The translations under genes and the position numbers were made by a program. Below the pieces are notes generated by a model that saw only the letters and a program-made list of their open reading frames with translations, did not search any database and was not told the DNA's origin. A stretch of DNA of 64,000 nucleotides from CALBPI01 sp038524795 (lineage in GTDB: Bacteria > Pseudomonadota > Gammaproteobacteria > Steroidobacterales > Woeseiaceae), in NCBI GenBank assembly GCA_038524795.1, contig JBCBIJ010000003.1, positions 124,001 through 188,000 on the forward strand, read 5' to 3'. Below are positions 1-8,031 of this stretch, one piece after another. How positions within the stretch are numbered: position 1 is the stretch's first letter; every line of letters begins with the position of its first letter.

Positions 1-38
1 CCACCTGGCTCGATCGGGTCATGCGAAAAACCGCCTGA
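1..38 (+). CDS. 3' end of an unidentified gene cut by the window start
   Basis: The reading frame beginning at base 3 gives eleven residues (TWLDRVMRKTA) and a TGA stop at 36-38. A strong terminator follows 25 bases later in the same direction, which is why a plus-strand gene end is inferred here. A second frame stops at 43, so the frame choice is uncertain. No function can be assigned from so few residues. Confidence 0.3.
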   Translation, partial: TWLDRVMRKTA

Positions 39-62
39 ACTGACCAACGCTCAAGCACGAAG

Positions 63-91
63 AAGGCGCCCCGCGAGGGCGCCTTTTTTTT
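63..91 (+). terminator. Rho-independent terminator
   Basis: An 8-bp perfect stem (AAGGCGCC / GGCGCCTT) with a 7-base loop is followed directly by a run of eight T. It terminates plus-strand transcription from the gene at the window start. The downstream PAP2 gene converges on it from the other side; on that strand the U-tract is poor. Confidence 0.85.
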
Positions 92-103
92 CGTCGGCCT
101 GCG

Positions 104-688
104 CTAGACGCCGATCAACTGGCGCAAGGCATCGATACCCGGACCAAGGACCACATGATCGAGGTCGATCAGGGTGAGACTGACAGCCGACAGCGCCAAT
201 CCGATCGCGGCGCCCGCTATCACGTCAGTCGGGTAATGCAAACCGAGGACAACCCGTGAAGCCGCCACGAGCAGCAGGAAGGGCAGCGTGACCAAGGTCA
301 GCACGGGAACGTAGTAGGCGAACATGACCGTGAACAACACCGCGTGCAGCGTGTGGCCCGAAGGAAAGCTGAACTCATCGAGCGGTGCAGTACGGGCCAC
401 GATCTCGCCGTGCGAGACAAACGGGCGCAAACGAACCAGCCGTGTCTTGAGGTACTTGTACAGGTACACACCGGCGAGCGCTGTGAGTCCCACATGCAGC
501 ATGGCGACGGCCGCCGGCAGTCCACCCGCGATCGTGATCACAACCAGCAACGTGTACCAGGCGACACCGTCGCCGAGCCGACTGGCCACGCGAAACAGGC
601 CGCGGCAAACAGGGTTTCGCGACCAGGTGTTGATACGAATACAGACCCGCCGTTCGAAAGCGTCGGCGCGCAACAGCAACGGATGCAT
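104..688 (-). CDS. PAP2-family membrane phosphatase
   Basis: A 194-residue integral membrane phosphatase of the PAP2 (phosphatidic acid phosphatase type 2 / undecaprenyl-diphosphatase-like) superfamily. The three signature motifs are visible in order: KxxxxxxRP (KTRLVRLRP), PSGH (FSFPSGHTLHA) and SRxxxxxHxxxD (SRVVLGLHYPTD), with several hydrophobic segments between them. The start at 688 (MHPLL) is chosen because GAGAGGG sits about 8 nt upstream; the frame stays open a further 35 codons, but that part is Arg/Ser-rich and overlaps the promoter region. It is divergent from a family-4 glycosyltransferase, and a Pho-box-like repeat lies upstream. A role in making diacylglycerol from phosphatidate is inference; a lipid-carrier diphosphatase is equally possible. 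Confidence 0.9.
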   Translation of the reverse strand: MHPLLLRADAFERRVCIRINTWSRNPVCRGLFRVASRLGDGVAWYTLLVVITIAGGLPAAVAMLHVGLTALAGVYLYKYLKTRLVRLRPFVSHGEIVARTAPLDEFSFPSGHTLHAVLFTVMFAYYVPVLTLVTLPFLLLVAASRVVLGLHYPTDVIAGAAIGLALSAVSLTLIDLDHVVLGPGIDALRQLIGV

Positions 689-757
689 GAGGTGCCCTCT
701 CGCGTGTGAACTTGCGCGGAATATGCGCGGTCCAGGTGACAGGGAATTGACTGAAGC

Positions 758-775
758 GTGACGCTTTCGTGACGC
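758..775 (-). promoter_or_regulatory. Pho-box-like direct repeat upstream of the PAP2 gene
   Basis: Read on the minus strand this is GCGTCAC-GAAA-GCGTCAC: two identical 7-mers on an 11-bp period. That is the spacing of the PhoB box (two 7-mers separated by 4 AT-rich bases; consensus half CTGTCAT). The second and first bases of the half-site differ from consensus. It lies about 70 bp upstream of the PAP2 start codon. Confidence 0.4.
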
Positions 776-786
776 CTGAAAACAGC

Positions 787-804
787 CTGTCACTGTGCTG
801 TAAC
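787..804 (+). promoter_or_regulatory. Pho box upstream of the glycosyltransferase gene
   Basis: CTGTCAC-TGTG-CTGTAAC: two 7-mers with 4-base spacing, each matching the PhoB half-site CTGTCAY with at most one mismatch. It ends 43 bp before the glycosyltransferase start. A weak -10-like GATACC lies about 8 bp downstream. PhoB control is inferred from the motif only. Confidence 0.55.
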
Positions 805-847
805 GCGAACCCGATACCGTCGCGCCAAATTGCCGGAGAGGCGTCCC

Positions 848-1921
848 ATGATGCGTATCGCAATTGTTACTGATGCGTGGCTGCCACAGACCAATGGCGT
901 CGTCACCACCCTGTCCCGGACGGCCGAGTGCCTGCGGGACTTGGGCTACGACGTAAAGATGTTCACGCCCGAACCGTTCCGCACGATCCCCTGCCCCTAC
1001 TACGCGGAGATCCGCCTGTCGCTATTCCCGGGACGGCGCCTGCGGCGCGACCTCGAGGCTTACGCGCCCGACGCGATCCACATCGCAACCGAGGGACCGC
1101 TGGGTCTCGCGGCACGTCGATACTGCAAGCGCCGAAAGCTCGCCTTTACGACGTCTTACCACACCCAGTTTCCCGCCTACGTGCGCAAGCGCGTACCGAT
1201 CCCCGAGCGCTGGACCTACAAACTCATTCGTTGGTTCCACAACGCTGCACACTGCACGCTAGCACCGACACCCGCCATCGTAGAGGAGCTGCGCAAGAAC
1301 GGGTTCCGCAACCCTGTCCTCTGGGGTCGCGGCGTCGATACGGCGTTGTTTCGACCCAGCGAAGCCGCGCGAGATCCGCGAGGCGGCCCGGTCTACATCT
1401 ACGTGGGTCGCGTCGCCGTGGAGAAAAACCTCGAAGCCTTTACGGGCATGGCTGTCGAGGGCCGCAAGATCGTCGTGGGCGACGGCCCGGACCTCGCACG
1501 CTTGCGCGCCGACTACCCGGACTGCACCTACACCGGCTATAAGTACGGCGAAGAGCTGGCCGCGATTCTTGCCGCGGCCGATGTGTTCGTCTTTCCGAGC
1601 CGCACGGATACCTTTGGTTTGGTGATGCTCGAAGCGATGGCTTGTGGTGTGCCGGTCGCAGCCTACCCGGTGCCGGGGCCGATCGATGTCGTTCGCAACG
1701 GCGTGACCGGTGCGCTGCACACGTCGCTAGCGCGCGCCTGCGAACTGGCGCTGCAGCTCGATCGGCAAGCCTGTCGCAGTCACGCGCTGGCGCACAACTG
1801 GCAGCGCTGCACGCGGCAATTCGAGGCACGCCTCGTCACCACGACGTCCGGTGCGCTCATCGCACCCATCGCCCGCACGGGCTTGGATGACGCGAACCCT
1901 CGCGCGACGGGGCTCGCGTAG
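848..1921 (+). CDS. Glycosyltransferase family 4 (lipid glycosyltransferase-like)
   Basis: A 357-residue GT4 (GT-B fold) enzyme transferring a sugar from a nucleotide-sugar. The N terminus has the typical Rossmann start with a glycine/asparagine-rich acceptor loop (VTDAWLPQTNGVVTTL). The C-terminal half carries YIYVGRVAVEKNLEAF and the nucleotide-sugar-binding EX7E-type stretch FPSRTDTFGLVMLEAMACGVPVA. The start at 848 (MMRIAIV) follows GGAGAGG; an ATG three bases later is equally possible. It resembles bacterial enzymes that glycosylate diacylglycerol or phosphatidylinositol. The divergent PAP2 phosphatase and the Pho box make glycolipid synthesis under phosphate stress plausible, but the acceptor is not shown by sequence. 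Confidence 0.9.
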   Translation: MMRIAIVTDAWLPQTNGVVTTLSRTAECLRDLGYDVKMFTPEPFRTIPCPYYAEIRLSLFPGRRLRRDLEAYAPDAIHIATEGPLGLAARRYCKRRKLAFTTSYHTQFPAYVRKRVPIPERWTYKLIRWFHNAAHCTLAPTPAIVEELRKNGFRNPVLWGRGVDTALFRPSEAARDPRGGPVYIYVGRVAVEKNLEAFTGMAVEGRKIVVGDGPDLARLRADYPDCTYTGYKYGEELAAILAAADVFVFPSRTDTFGLVMLEAMACGVPVAAYPVPGPIDVVRNGVTGALHTSLARACELALQLDRQACRSHALAHNWQRCTRQFEARLVTTTSGALIAPIARTGLDDANPRATGLA

Positions 1922-2142
1922 CGGACAATCCGTATTGGCACGCGCGGCAGCCCCGGGGTAGCCTATGTCACATCCGCCACGTCAAAGGCCGCGTGCGAAG
2001 CGGCCCAGCCGTTGCGCGCGGGTCCCCCGCAATCGCGAGACCAGGTACCCGCCGCGATAAACAACGCGCACCAATGTGCGCTGCAACGGCCTGTTGCGTC
2101 GACCTCTGGCGACCGGATTTTTTCGTGACGTCGGGGGGCGCC

Positions 2143-5100
2143 ATGTTTTCCACTGTGAAGTCTTTTTACGCGACCACGCTCTTGCTGGTTATCGCGCTCG
2201 CCACCGCGCCCGCATCGGCGCAAGTGCTCGAACTGCCCGGCCTTACCGAGCCGGCACTGATCCTGCGCGACACGCAGGGCATTGCGCACATCAAGGCCGA
2301 GAACACCAACGACGTGTACTACCTGCAGGGCTGGGTTCACGCCGAGGACCGACTGTTCCAGATGGACCTCACGCGGCGCCAGCCCAGCGGCACGCTTGCC
2401 GAGTTGTTCGGGCCCGGGTCGCTCGCCGGTGACGTGCAGTCACGCACGCTCGGACTGCGGCGCGCCGCGGAGCGATCGGCAGCGGCGCTCTCGGAAGAAA
2501 CGCTGACGGCGCTGCAAGCGTATGCGCGCGGCGTCAACGACTGGGTCGCACTCGGGCCGGGCCTGCCGCCGGAGTACGCTGCGCTCGGCTTTACCCAGCG
2601 CTCGGACTTTCGGCCCTGGAACGTCGTCGACAGCATTGTTATCGGCAAGGCCATCGCCTTCGGCCTGTCGTTCGATCTCGATACGGACCTGACGCTTGAC
2701 CTGCAGGCCTATGTCGCCGCACTGGGGCCCGCCGGCGCTACCGTCTTCACCGAGGATGTGTTCCGCTCGCAGCCTTTCGACTGCGCGTCGACGATTCCGG
2801 ACGCCACCAATGCGTACCCCTTCATTCCAGTGCCCGGGCCTGTCAGCCCAGAGGCCTGCCCGGCACCCGGCCGTGCCGCCGCGGCGGCGACCATTGCCAA
2901 GCTGAACCTGCCGACGCTGAACCCGGCGACGCGCGCAGCGCCACGTGTGGCGGCGTCCACTGACACACAAAGCAAGTCGGCCACGGCGGATGAACCCGTC
3001 GTCTCGCAAGACCTGCGCAACCTCGCCGATGGCGCCAGCCGCGCAATGCGCCGGTCCGCATTCATCAGCGAGCGCCTCGATGCGGACGGCACGATTGGCT
3101 CCAATGAGTGGGGCGTCACGCCGGCCCTTGGCGAGAACGGCTTGCCGATCATCGCGAACGACCCGCACCTGTCGCTCAATGCGCCCTCCACGTTCTACCC
3201 CGTCGGGCTCGAAACGCCCGAGCTGAAAGTGTTTGGCTCGAGCTTCCCGGGCGTGGCCTTCGTCGTGCTCGGGCACAACAAGGACATCCACTGGGGCGCG
3301 ACGACCAATCCGATGGACGTCACCGACACGTTCGCCGAATTGCTCGTCTTCGACGGCCAAGGCGCACCGGTTGCCACGCTGTTCCAGGGTGAGCTCGAAC
3401 CTGTGGTTCGCCTGCCTGAGCAGTTCTTCTTCAACGCCGGCGGCTTCCTCGTCCAGGCGCCGCCGGGCGGCGACATCCCGGCAGAGACTATTATCGTGCC
3501 GCGCCGCAACAACGGGCCGATCATCCAGCTGCTGGCCGCACCTGCGCCTGGCGCCATCATCCCGGCATTGAGCGTGCAGTACACCGGCTACAGCGCCACG
3601 CGTGAACTCGACACGTTCCGACTCTGGAACGAGGCGCGCGATCTCGATGACTTCCGTGATGCCTTGTTGCTCTTCGACGTCGGCTCGCAGAATTTTGTCT
3701 ACGCCGACAACGCAGGCAACGTCGCCTACTTCGCCAGCGCCGAGATGCCTATCCGCGCCGACCTGCAACAGGGCTTCGTCGCACCCGGCACGATCCCGGG
3801 CCTGTTTGCACCCGGCGTGCCGGTGCCGCCGTGGTTCATCCGCGATGGTACGAGCGGCGCCCACGAATGGCTGCCGGTTGAGAACCCGCAGCCGGGCCAG
3901 GCCGTGCCCTACGAGGTACTCAGCCAGGACGAGCTGCCGCACACGGTTAACCCGCCCGTCGGCTGGTTCGTCAATGCCAACAACGACCCTGCGGGCACGG
4001 TGCTCGACAACAACCCGCTGAACCAGCTGCGCATCGGTGGCCGGGGCATCTACTACCTGAACCCGGGCTACGCCGGCGGCTTCCGCGCAGGCACGATCAC
4101 ACGCCGCGTCCGCGAGTACGTCGCCGATCAGGGCGAGCTCTCCAAGAGCGACCTCAAGGCCATCCAGGCCGACGTGTCGTTGCTGGACGCACGCTTCTTC
4201 GTGGGCTACCTGACCGATGCCTTTGCTAACGCGGGCGAGCGCGGCAAGCCAGACGCGCTGGCTGCGCTGGCCGCAGACCCGCGAATCGCCGAGGCCATAG
4301 GCCGCCTCGCGGCGTGGGACTACACCACGCCGACGGGCATCCAGGCGGGCTACGACGCGGGCGACCCGGTGGTTGGCAGCGTCGCAGCACTACCGCCGCT
4401 CGACGAGGCAGAAATCGCGAACAGCATCGCGGCGACGCTCTACAGCGTCTGGCGCGGCCAGGCGGTACGCCAGTTCGTCGACATTCCGCTGGCCGGTTTG
4501 CCACGGCCCGGCAGCACACAGGCCATGACCTCGATGCAGCACCTGCTGCGCACCAACGGCGGCACGGGCATCGTCGACTTTTTCGCTGTGCCCGGCATCG
4601 CGGACCGCGCAGACCAGCGCGACTATAAGCTGCTGCTCGCGCTCAGCAATGCGCTGGACCTGCTGGCCAGTGACAGCTTCGCTGCCGCGTTCGGCAACTC
4701 GACCGACCAGAGCGATTACCGCTGGGGCAAGTTGCACCGCATCGTGTTCGATCATCCGTTCATCGGTGCATTCAGCATTCCATCGCAGCCGCCGGGCGCG
4801 TTCCCGCAACCGGTGCCAGGGCTTCCCGGCATCCCGACCGATGGTGGCTTCAACGTGGTGGACGCCTCATCGCACAGCGCGCGCGCCGACAGTGTGAACG
4901 AGTTCATGTTCGGCAGCGGCCCGGTGCGGCGCTTCGTCAGCGAACCCGAGGCAGAGTTCAGGAGCGGCGCAGAGTCGATCTGGGCCGGCGGCGTGAGCGG
5001 CGTGGCCTTCCCCGGCAACCCCTACTACTCGAACCTGCTGGACTACTGGCTCGTTAACGAGACGCTGCCGCTGAAGCTGCGGCAAAGAGACGTTCGAGGG

Positions 5101-5166
5101 GGCGCCACAATCCGGCTTGTGCCGGTGGGCGGTGCGCCGCGAGGCCGAGGCAGCCCGCGGCGTTGA
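2143..5166 (+). CDS. Penicillin acylase (S45) family secreted Ntn hydrolase
   Basis: A 1007-residue precursor of an N-terminal-nucleophile amidohydrolase exported to the periplasm. A signal peptide is clear (residues 1-27, ending ATAPASA before QVLELPG). The start at 2143 follows GGGGGG; an upstream open stretch of 50 codons is Arg-rich and rejected. The autocatalytic cleavage site is GSNEWG, with Ser320 becoming the N-terminal nucleophile of the beta subunit, followed by IIANDPHL, as in the family. The alpha part carries a long Ala/Pro/Thr-rich linker before the cleavage site. Relatives cleave penicillins or acyl-homoserine lactones; which substrate applies here cannot be told. The last ~25 residues are an odd Arg/Gly-rich tail that may reflect a frame change. 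Confidence 0.9.
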   Translation: MFSTVKSFYATTLLLVIALATAPASAQVLELPGLTEPALILRDTQGIAHIKAENTNDVYYLQGWVHAEDRLFQMDLTRRQPSGTLAELFGPGSLAGDVQSRTLGLRRAAERSAAALSEETLTALQAYARGVNDWVALGPGLPPEYAALGFTQRSDFRPWNVVDSIVIGKAIAFGLSFDLDTDLTLDLQAYVAALGPAGATVFTEDVFRSQPFDCASTIPDATNAYPFIPVPGPVSPEACPAPGRAAAAATIAKLNLPTLNPATRAAPRVAASTDTQSKSATADEPVVSQDLRNLADGASRAMRRSAFISERLDADGTIGSNEWGVTPALGENGLPIIANDPHLSLNAPSTFYPVGLETPELKVFGSSFPGVAFVVLGHNKDIHWGATTNPMDVTDTFAELLVFDGQGAPVATLFQGELEPVVRLPEQFFFNAGGFLVQAPPGGDIPAETIIVPRRNNGPIIQLLAAPAPGAIIPALSVQYTGYSATRELDTFRLWNEARDLDDFRDALLLFDVGSQNFVYADNAGNVAYFASAEMPIRADLQQGFVAPGTIPGLFAPGVPVPPWFIRDGTSGAHEWLPVENPQPGQAVPYEVLSQDELPHTVNPPVGWFVNANNDPAGTVLDNNPLNQLRIGGRGIYYLNPGYAGGFRAGTITRRVREYVADQGELSKSDLKAIQADVSLLDARFFVGYLTDAFANAGERGKPDALAALAADPRIAEAIGRLAAWDYTTPTGIQAGYDAGDPVVGSVAALPPLDEAEIANSIAATLYSVWRGQAVRQFVDIPLAGLPRPGSTQAMTSMQHLLRTNGGTGIVDFFAVPGIADRADQRDYKLLLALSNALDLLASDSFAAAFGNSTDQSDYRWGKLHRIVFDHPFIGAFSIPSQPPGAFPQPVPGLPGIPTDGGFNVVDASSHSARADSVNEFMFGSGPVRRFVSEPEAEFRSGAESIWAGGVSGVAFPGNPYYSNLLDYWLVNETLPLKLRQRDVRGGATIRLVPVGGAPRGRGSPRR

Positions 5167-5235
5167 CTTGCTGCTAGCGACGTACACGAAGTCCCCGGTG
5201 GGCGCCCGCGAGCGCTTGCCCGGGGCGTCGCGTGT

Positions 5236-5424
5236 TTAGGACTTCTGAGACTTCAGAAGCAGCGCATACATCTCGCTGCTCGCGGCACCCTGCGCGCGCT
5301 CCAGCGCCGATAGGCCGTCTTTGTTCGTTGTCGTCGCGGCCGCTTCGAGAGAATCGAATGCAGGTACCGGGGGTCCGACTTCTCCGTCGATCGTATCTGC
5401 TGTCGAAACGATTGCTCCAGCGGC
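5236..5424 (-). pseudogene. Headless C-terminal gene remnant beside the last attC
   Basis: On the minus strand a 62-codon frame runs without a start codon from the inner edge of the last attC (an in-frame TAG lies inside the attC core at 5425-5427) to a TAA at 5236-5238. The predicted tail reads ...GLSALERAQG, then AASSEMYALLLKSQKS, and looks coding-like in composition (few stops, amphipathic). The simplest reading is the 3' end of a gene interrupted at the cassette-array boundary. The protein family is not recognised, and a chance open frame in GC-rich DNA is possible. The stretch 5167-5235, between this and the acylase stop, contains only GC-rich imperfect inverted repeats. Confidence 0.35.
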
Positions 5425-5521
5425 CTAACGCCTACGTTCAGCTGCGATTGAGCGTGACGCCACTTTAGCGATAGCCGAAGTGGTGGCAGGGTCAATTGTC
5501 AGCTGCAATGTCTTGTTAGGC
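5423..5521 (-). repeat. attC recombination site 3 (after the OLD-family gene)
   Basis: On the minus strand, R'' is GCCTAAC (5521-5515) and R' is GTTAGGC (5429-5423): perfectly complementary outer cores. Inside them are inverted L''/L' boxes (TTGCAGCTGACAATTGA ... TCAATCGCAGCTGAACG). This is the textbook attC layout over 99 bp. The TAA stop of the upstream gene lies inside R''. Confidence 0.85.
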
Positions 5522-7249
5522 GGCGCCGGCACGATCTTCCCGTTCATCAGATTCGCGCTTCGCGTGGCGAATCACTGCCTCGACGAATTCCTTAACGCCA
5601 TTCGGAGTTCCTTCAGCTGACAATTGTTGAAGTGCCAGTACAATCCAGGCCTTTTTTCGGCGAGTGCCAACATCTGCCCATGACTCCAGTTCTCCTACGG
5701 GCACTATGAATATTCCTATCGACTTTAGACGATCAATAAGTCGGGCCGCCTGTGACTTTATCGGCTCATCAAGGGCGTCGACGCCTCGAAGCTTGATTAC
5801 ATTCCATCGGGAACTACTCGCATCTAGCCTTCTCAATGCACTTCGCGCACCAGAAAGTGAATGCTCACCGTTTCCTAGTTGGTCTAAGAACTCTTTAGCC
5901 CCATCTCCAAGTGCTTCAAGTATCTCATCATCGGTACGACCTTCGATTGCCGCAGCAACGGCATTTCGATCGTTTATAACTTCACTGGGGGGTGGGGAAT
6001 GGCCGAAACTCTCTACCAAGGCCGACAGATCAGCATTGGAATTTAGTAGATCGATATCAGCAATGGCCGCACATGGAATCGAGGCGTCACGCAGTAGTTT
6101 TACAACATCCTTTAGGGTTTGCTTGTTGTGTGCGTGCAGAAAATGTACCTCGTGTTCGTCGTGCGCTAACGCTGCAACGGTTTGATAATAGAGCCTGTCG
6201 CTATCCGCCTCGCATACGGCGACGCCATGAAAGAATATTGACTCCAACACTGGCTGGCTTGAGAGAAGAGGGGAATTCGACAAATTCTCAATCGCTTCCG
6301 CGCCCATGATTTGAAAAGTCGTGCAGTCTTCTGTTCGATTTAGCCTACAAACATCGACCTCGCCCGCGCTTGAAAGAACGCCCCTCAAGAAATGGGCGTT
6401 ATGGGTTGCGACGACGATTTGAGACTCCGCTTCGCGCGCGTATGTAGACACCCAGTATCCCAGACGCCTTGCTTGTGCAGGGTGAAGAAACGCTTCTGGT
6501 TCATCAATCAAGAGTACTCTCCGGTTTGACAGGAGGATACTCAGAAGCACCCCGGCAAAGCTGCGGAATCCGTCGCCCTGTTCATCCAAGGTGCCGAATT
6601 CCCGCATTAACGGACGTGCGCGCGAAGGGTGCTCCGGAATGTCTGGAAACTTCTTAGCGACCCGGAGGTAAAGGTGCGCGAGCATGGAATAGTCGAGGCG
6701 TACCTCCATGTCGAACGTGTCCTTGAAGGCGACCGCCAATTTTTTCTGGGCTTCTTCGTCATCTATAAGCGATTGCAGCAATCGCTGTGGAGCCTGCTGA
6801 GTCGGATCATGAGTTGGCGCGAGGGAAGCTATTTGCAGCCGAGTCCCAGCGTCGAGATAGGCGACCTGATATTTTCCGAATTGGCTCAATAACCACTGCC
6901 TTCCGTTGGGCGCCTGCCGATTATTGAATTGCTGCTCCAATATGTTTGGTGGAACGCGAACCTCCTCACCCTTCACCAGATTTGATGTGATTCCTCTATA
7001 GAGTTTGTGGTCGGCATGTCTTTGATCGTCCGAAACAACTAGGCCGGTAAGGAACTCTTCAAGCGAGTCAGGGAAAGGGGCACTTAGCTGCGATACGATT
7101 ATTGTCTTGCCAGTGTCTCCTTGACTGAGTTTTGCGTGGAGGTCACGTAGGGTCTGTGATTTGCCAACGTTGTTCGCGCCCACAAGAACCGTGAAGTCTC
7201 GCAACTCCACTGCAGCGCCATCTTTGGTTTCGAACGCTGAAATCCTCAC
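5516..7249 (-). CDS. OLD-family ATP-dependent nuclease (AAA ATPase + TOPRIM), candidate defence gene
   Basis: A 577-residue protein with an SMC/ABC-type ATPase followed by a TOPRIM nuclease domain. Visible ATPase motifs are Walker A GANNVGKS (24-31), the signature-like GDGFRSFAG (225-233), Walker B VLLIDEPEAFLHP (245-257) and the H-loop ATHN (291-294). The TOPRIM acidic residues are a Glu in AVCEADSDR (E347) and DxD in AIADID (D398, D400), with GELESW near 519. A GTG start at 7249 follows GGAGG at 4-nt spacing; an overlapping ATG runs into TGA at once. OLD-family proteins act in anti-phage defence (P2 Old, Gabija GajA with its UvrD-like partner GajB). No helicase partner is present here, so this is a single-gene cassette. 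The defence role is inferred. Confidence 0.85.
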   Translation of the reverse strand: MRISAFETKDGAAVELRDFTVLVGANNVGKSQTLRDLHAKLSQGDTGKTIIVSQLSAPFPDSLEEFLTGLVVSDDQRHADHKLYRGITSNLVKGEEVRVPPNILEQQFNNRQAPNGRQWLLSQFGKYQVAYLDAGTRLQIASLAPTHDPTQQAPQRLLQSLIDDEEAQKKLAVAFKDTFDMEVRLDYSMLAHLYLRVAKKFPDIPEHPSRARPLMREFGTLDEQGDGFRSFAGVLLSILLSNRRVLLIDEPEAFLHPAQARRLGYWVSTYAREAESQIVVATHNAHFLRGVLSSAGEVDVCRLNRTEDCTTFQIMGAEAIENLSNSPLLSSQPVLESIFFHGVAVCEADSDRLYYQTVAALAHDEHEVHFLHAHNKQTLKDVVKLLRDASIPCAAIADIDLLNSNADLSALVESFGHSPPPSEVINDRNAVAAAIEGRTDDEILEALGDGAKEFLDQLGNGEHSLSGARSALRRLDASSSRWNVIKLRGVDALDEPIKSQAARLIDRLKSIGIFIVPVGELESWADVGTRRKKAWIVLALQQLSAEGTPNGVKEFVEAVIRHAKRESDEREDRAGAA

Positions 7250-7264
7250 ATTACCTCCAAGTGC

Positions 7265-7368
7265 CGTCTACCGCCGGGGCTCAGCTGCGCGGACGCAGCC
7301 GGCGTGACTCTTGCTCATGCAAGAGACATGACGGGTGCCTCGCGTCTGCTGCAGTGATTGGTTATGTC
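7265..7368 (-). repeat. attC recombination site 2, with a mutated R' core
   Basis: On the minus strand R'' is GACATAAC (7368-7361), then CCAATCACTGCAGCAGACGC, and the left arm ends AGCTGAGCCCCGGCG before the R' position. Both arms match attC 1 closely. The R' core is GTAGACG (7271-7265) instead of the expected GTTRRRY, so the cleavage-proximal TT is lost and the site may be impaired. Confidence 0.7.
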
Positions 7369-7384
7369 GCGGTGTCGGCACCGG

Positions 7385-8017
7385 CTAAGTCCTCATTCTC
7401 TTGGACTCGAAATACAATCGGAACGGCCTTGAAAAACTCAAGGCCAACTTCAAACCCGGAATCTGAGAGAAAGTGTCAGCAATTACCTCTGCATAGATAT
7501 CCGGCAGCCAGGAGATCATCTCCTGTCTCACGGTCACATCAACGTCCTTTAGCCGTGTGGACACCTCCGCAGGACTAAGCGCACCTAAGACCCGATATTC
7601 CAGAACAAGTCTATCGCTCTGATTCAAGAAGGGGATAGAGATCAGTTGTGAAGAACCCGCCGCTGATATCGTGATGAATCCTTCCTCACATGGGAAGTTG
7701 GCCGACCTAATCTCGAGATCAAATACAGGCGAATCATCATCGGGTTGCACCAGCACCTCAATGTCTTCAATGGCTTTTGATCCAGTGTTTTGGACCGCGA
7801 GCTCTCCCGCGCCAATGGCCTCCGCCGGAGCATTCTTGTAGAGGACGCTGACATCCGACCTAACGAGATCCGAAACGTCTAGAAGCTTGGCGATGGGCGA
7901 GACAAACAGCGTCAGTCGTCTAGTCTCTCTAAGATTCCTAGCGACGATCCACGATCCGATTACACCAATTAGTGCGCCGCCCAGCGCAAACAACCCATTG
8001 ATTACTTCAGCGCTCAC
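7385..8017 (-). CDS. Membrane-anchored protein of unknown function (integron cassette)
   Basis: A 210-residue protein with one N-terminal transmembrane helix (about residues 7-29, NGLFALGGALIGVIGSWIV), a short basic stretch (RNLRETRR) and a ~170-residue soluble domain rich in predicted beta strands that would face the cytoplasm. GTG at 8017 is chosen as start because AAGGAGA lies 5 nt upstream; an in-frame ATG at 8035 sits inside the attC R' core and has no ribosome-binding site. No family is recognised. It is the middle cassette, between the OLD-family nuclease and a DUF5677-like protein. A supporting role in defence or stress is possible but is inference from context only. Confidence 0.75.
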   Translation of the reverse strand: MSAEVINGLFALGGALIGVIGSWIVARNLRETRRLTLFVSPIAKLLDVSDLVRSDVSVLYKNAPAEAIGAGELAVQNTGSKAIEDIEVLVQPDDDSPVFDLEIRSANFPCEEGFITISAAGSSQLISIPFLNQSDRLVLEYRVLGALSPAEVSTRLKDVDVTVRQEMISWLPDIYAEVIADTFSQIPGLKLALSFSRPFRLYFESKRMRT

Positions 8018-8031
8018 GATTTCTCCTTGCG

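Noticed and set aside
5190..5232. Terminator after the acylase gene
   Set aside because: GC-rich partial inverted repeats are present, but pairing is broken and no T-tract follows.
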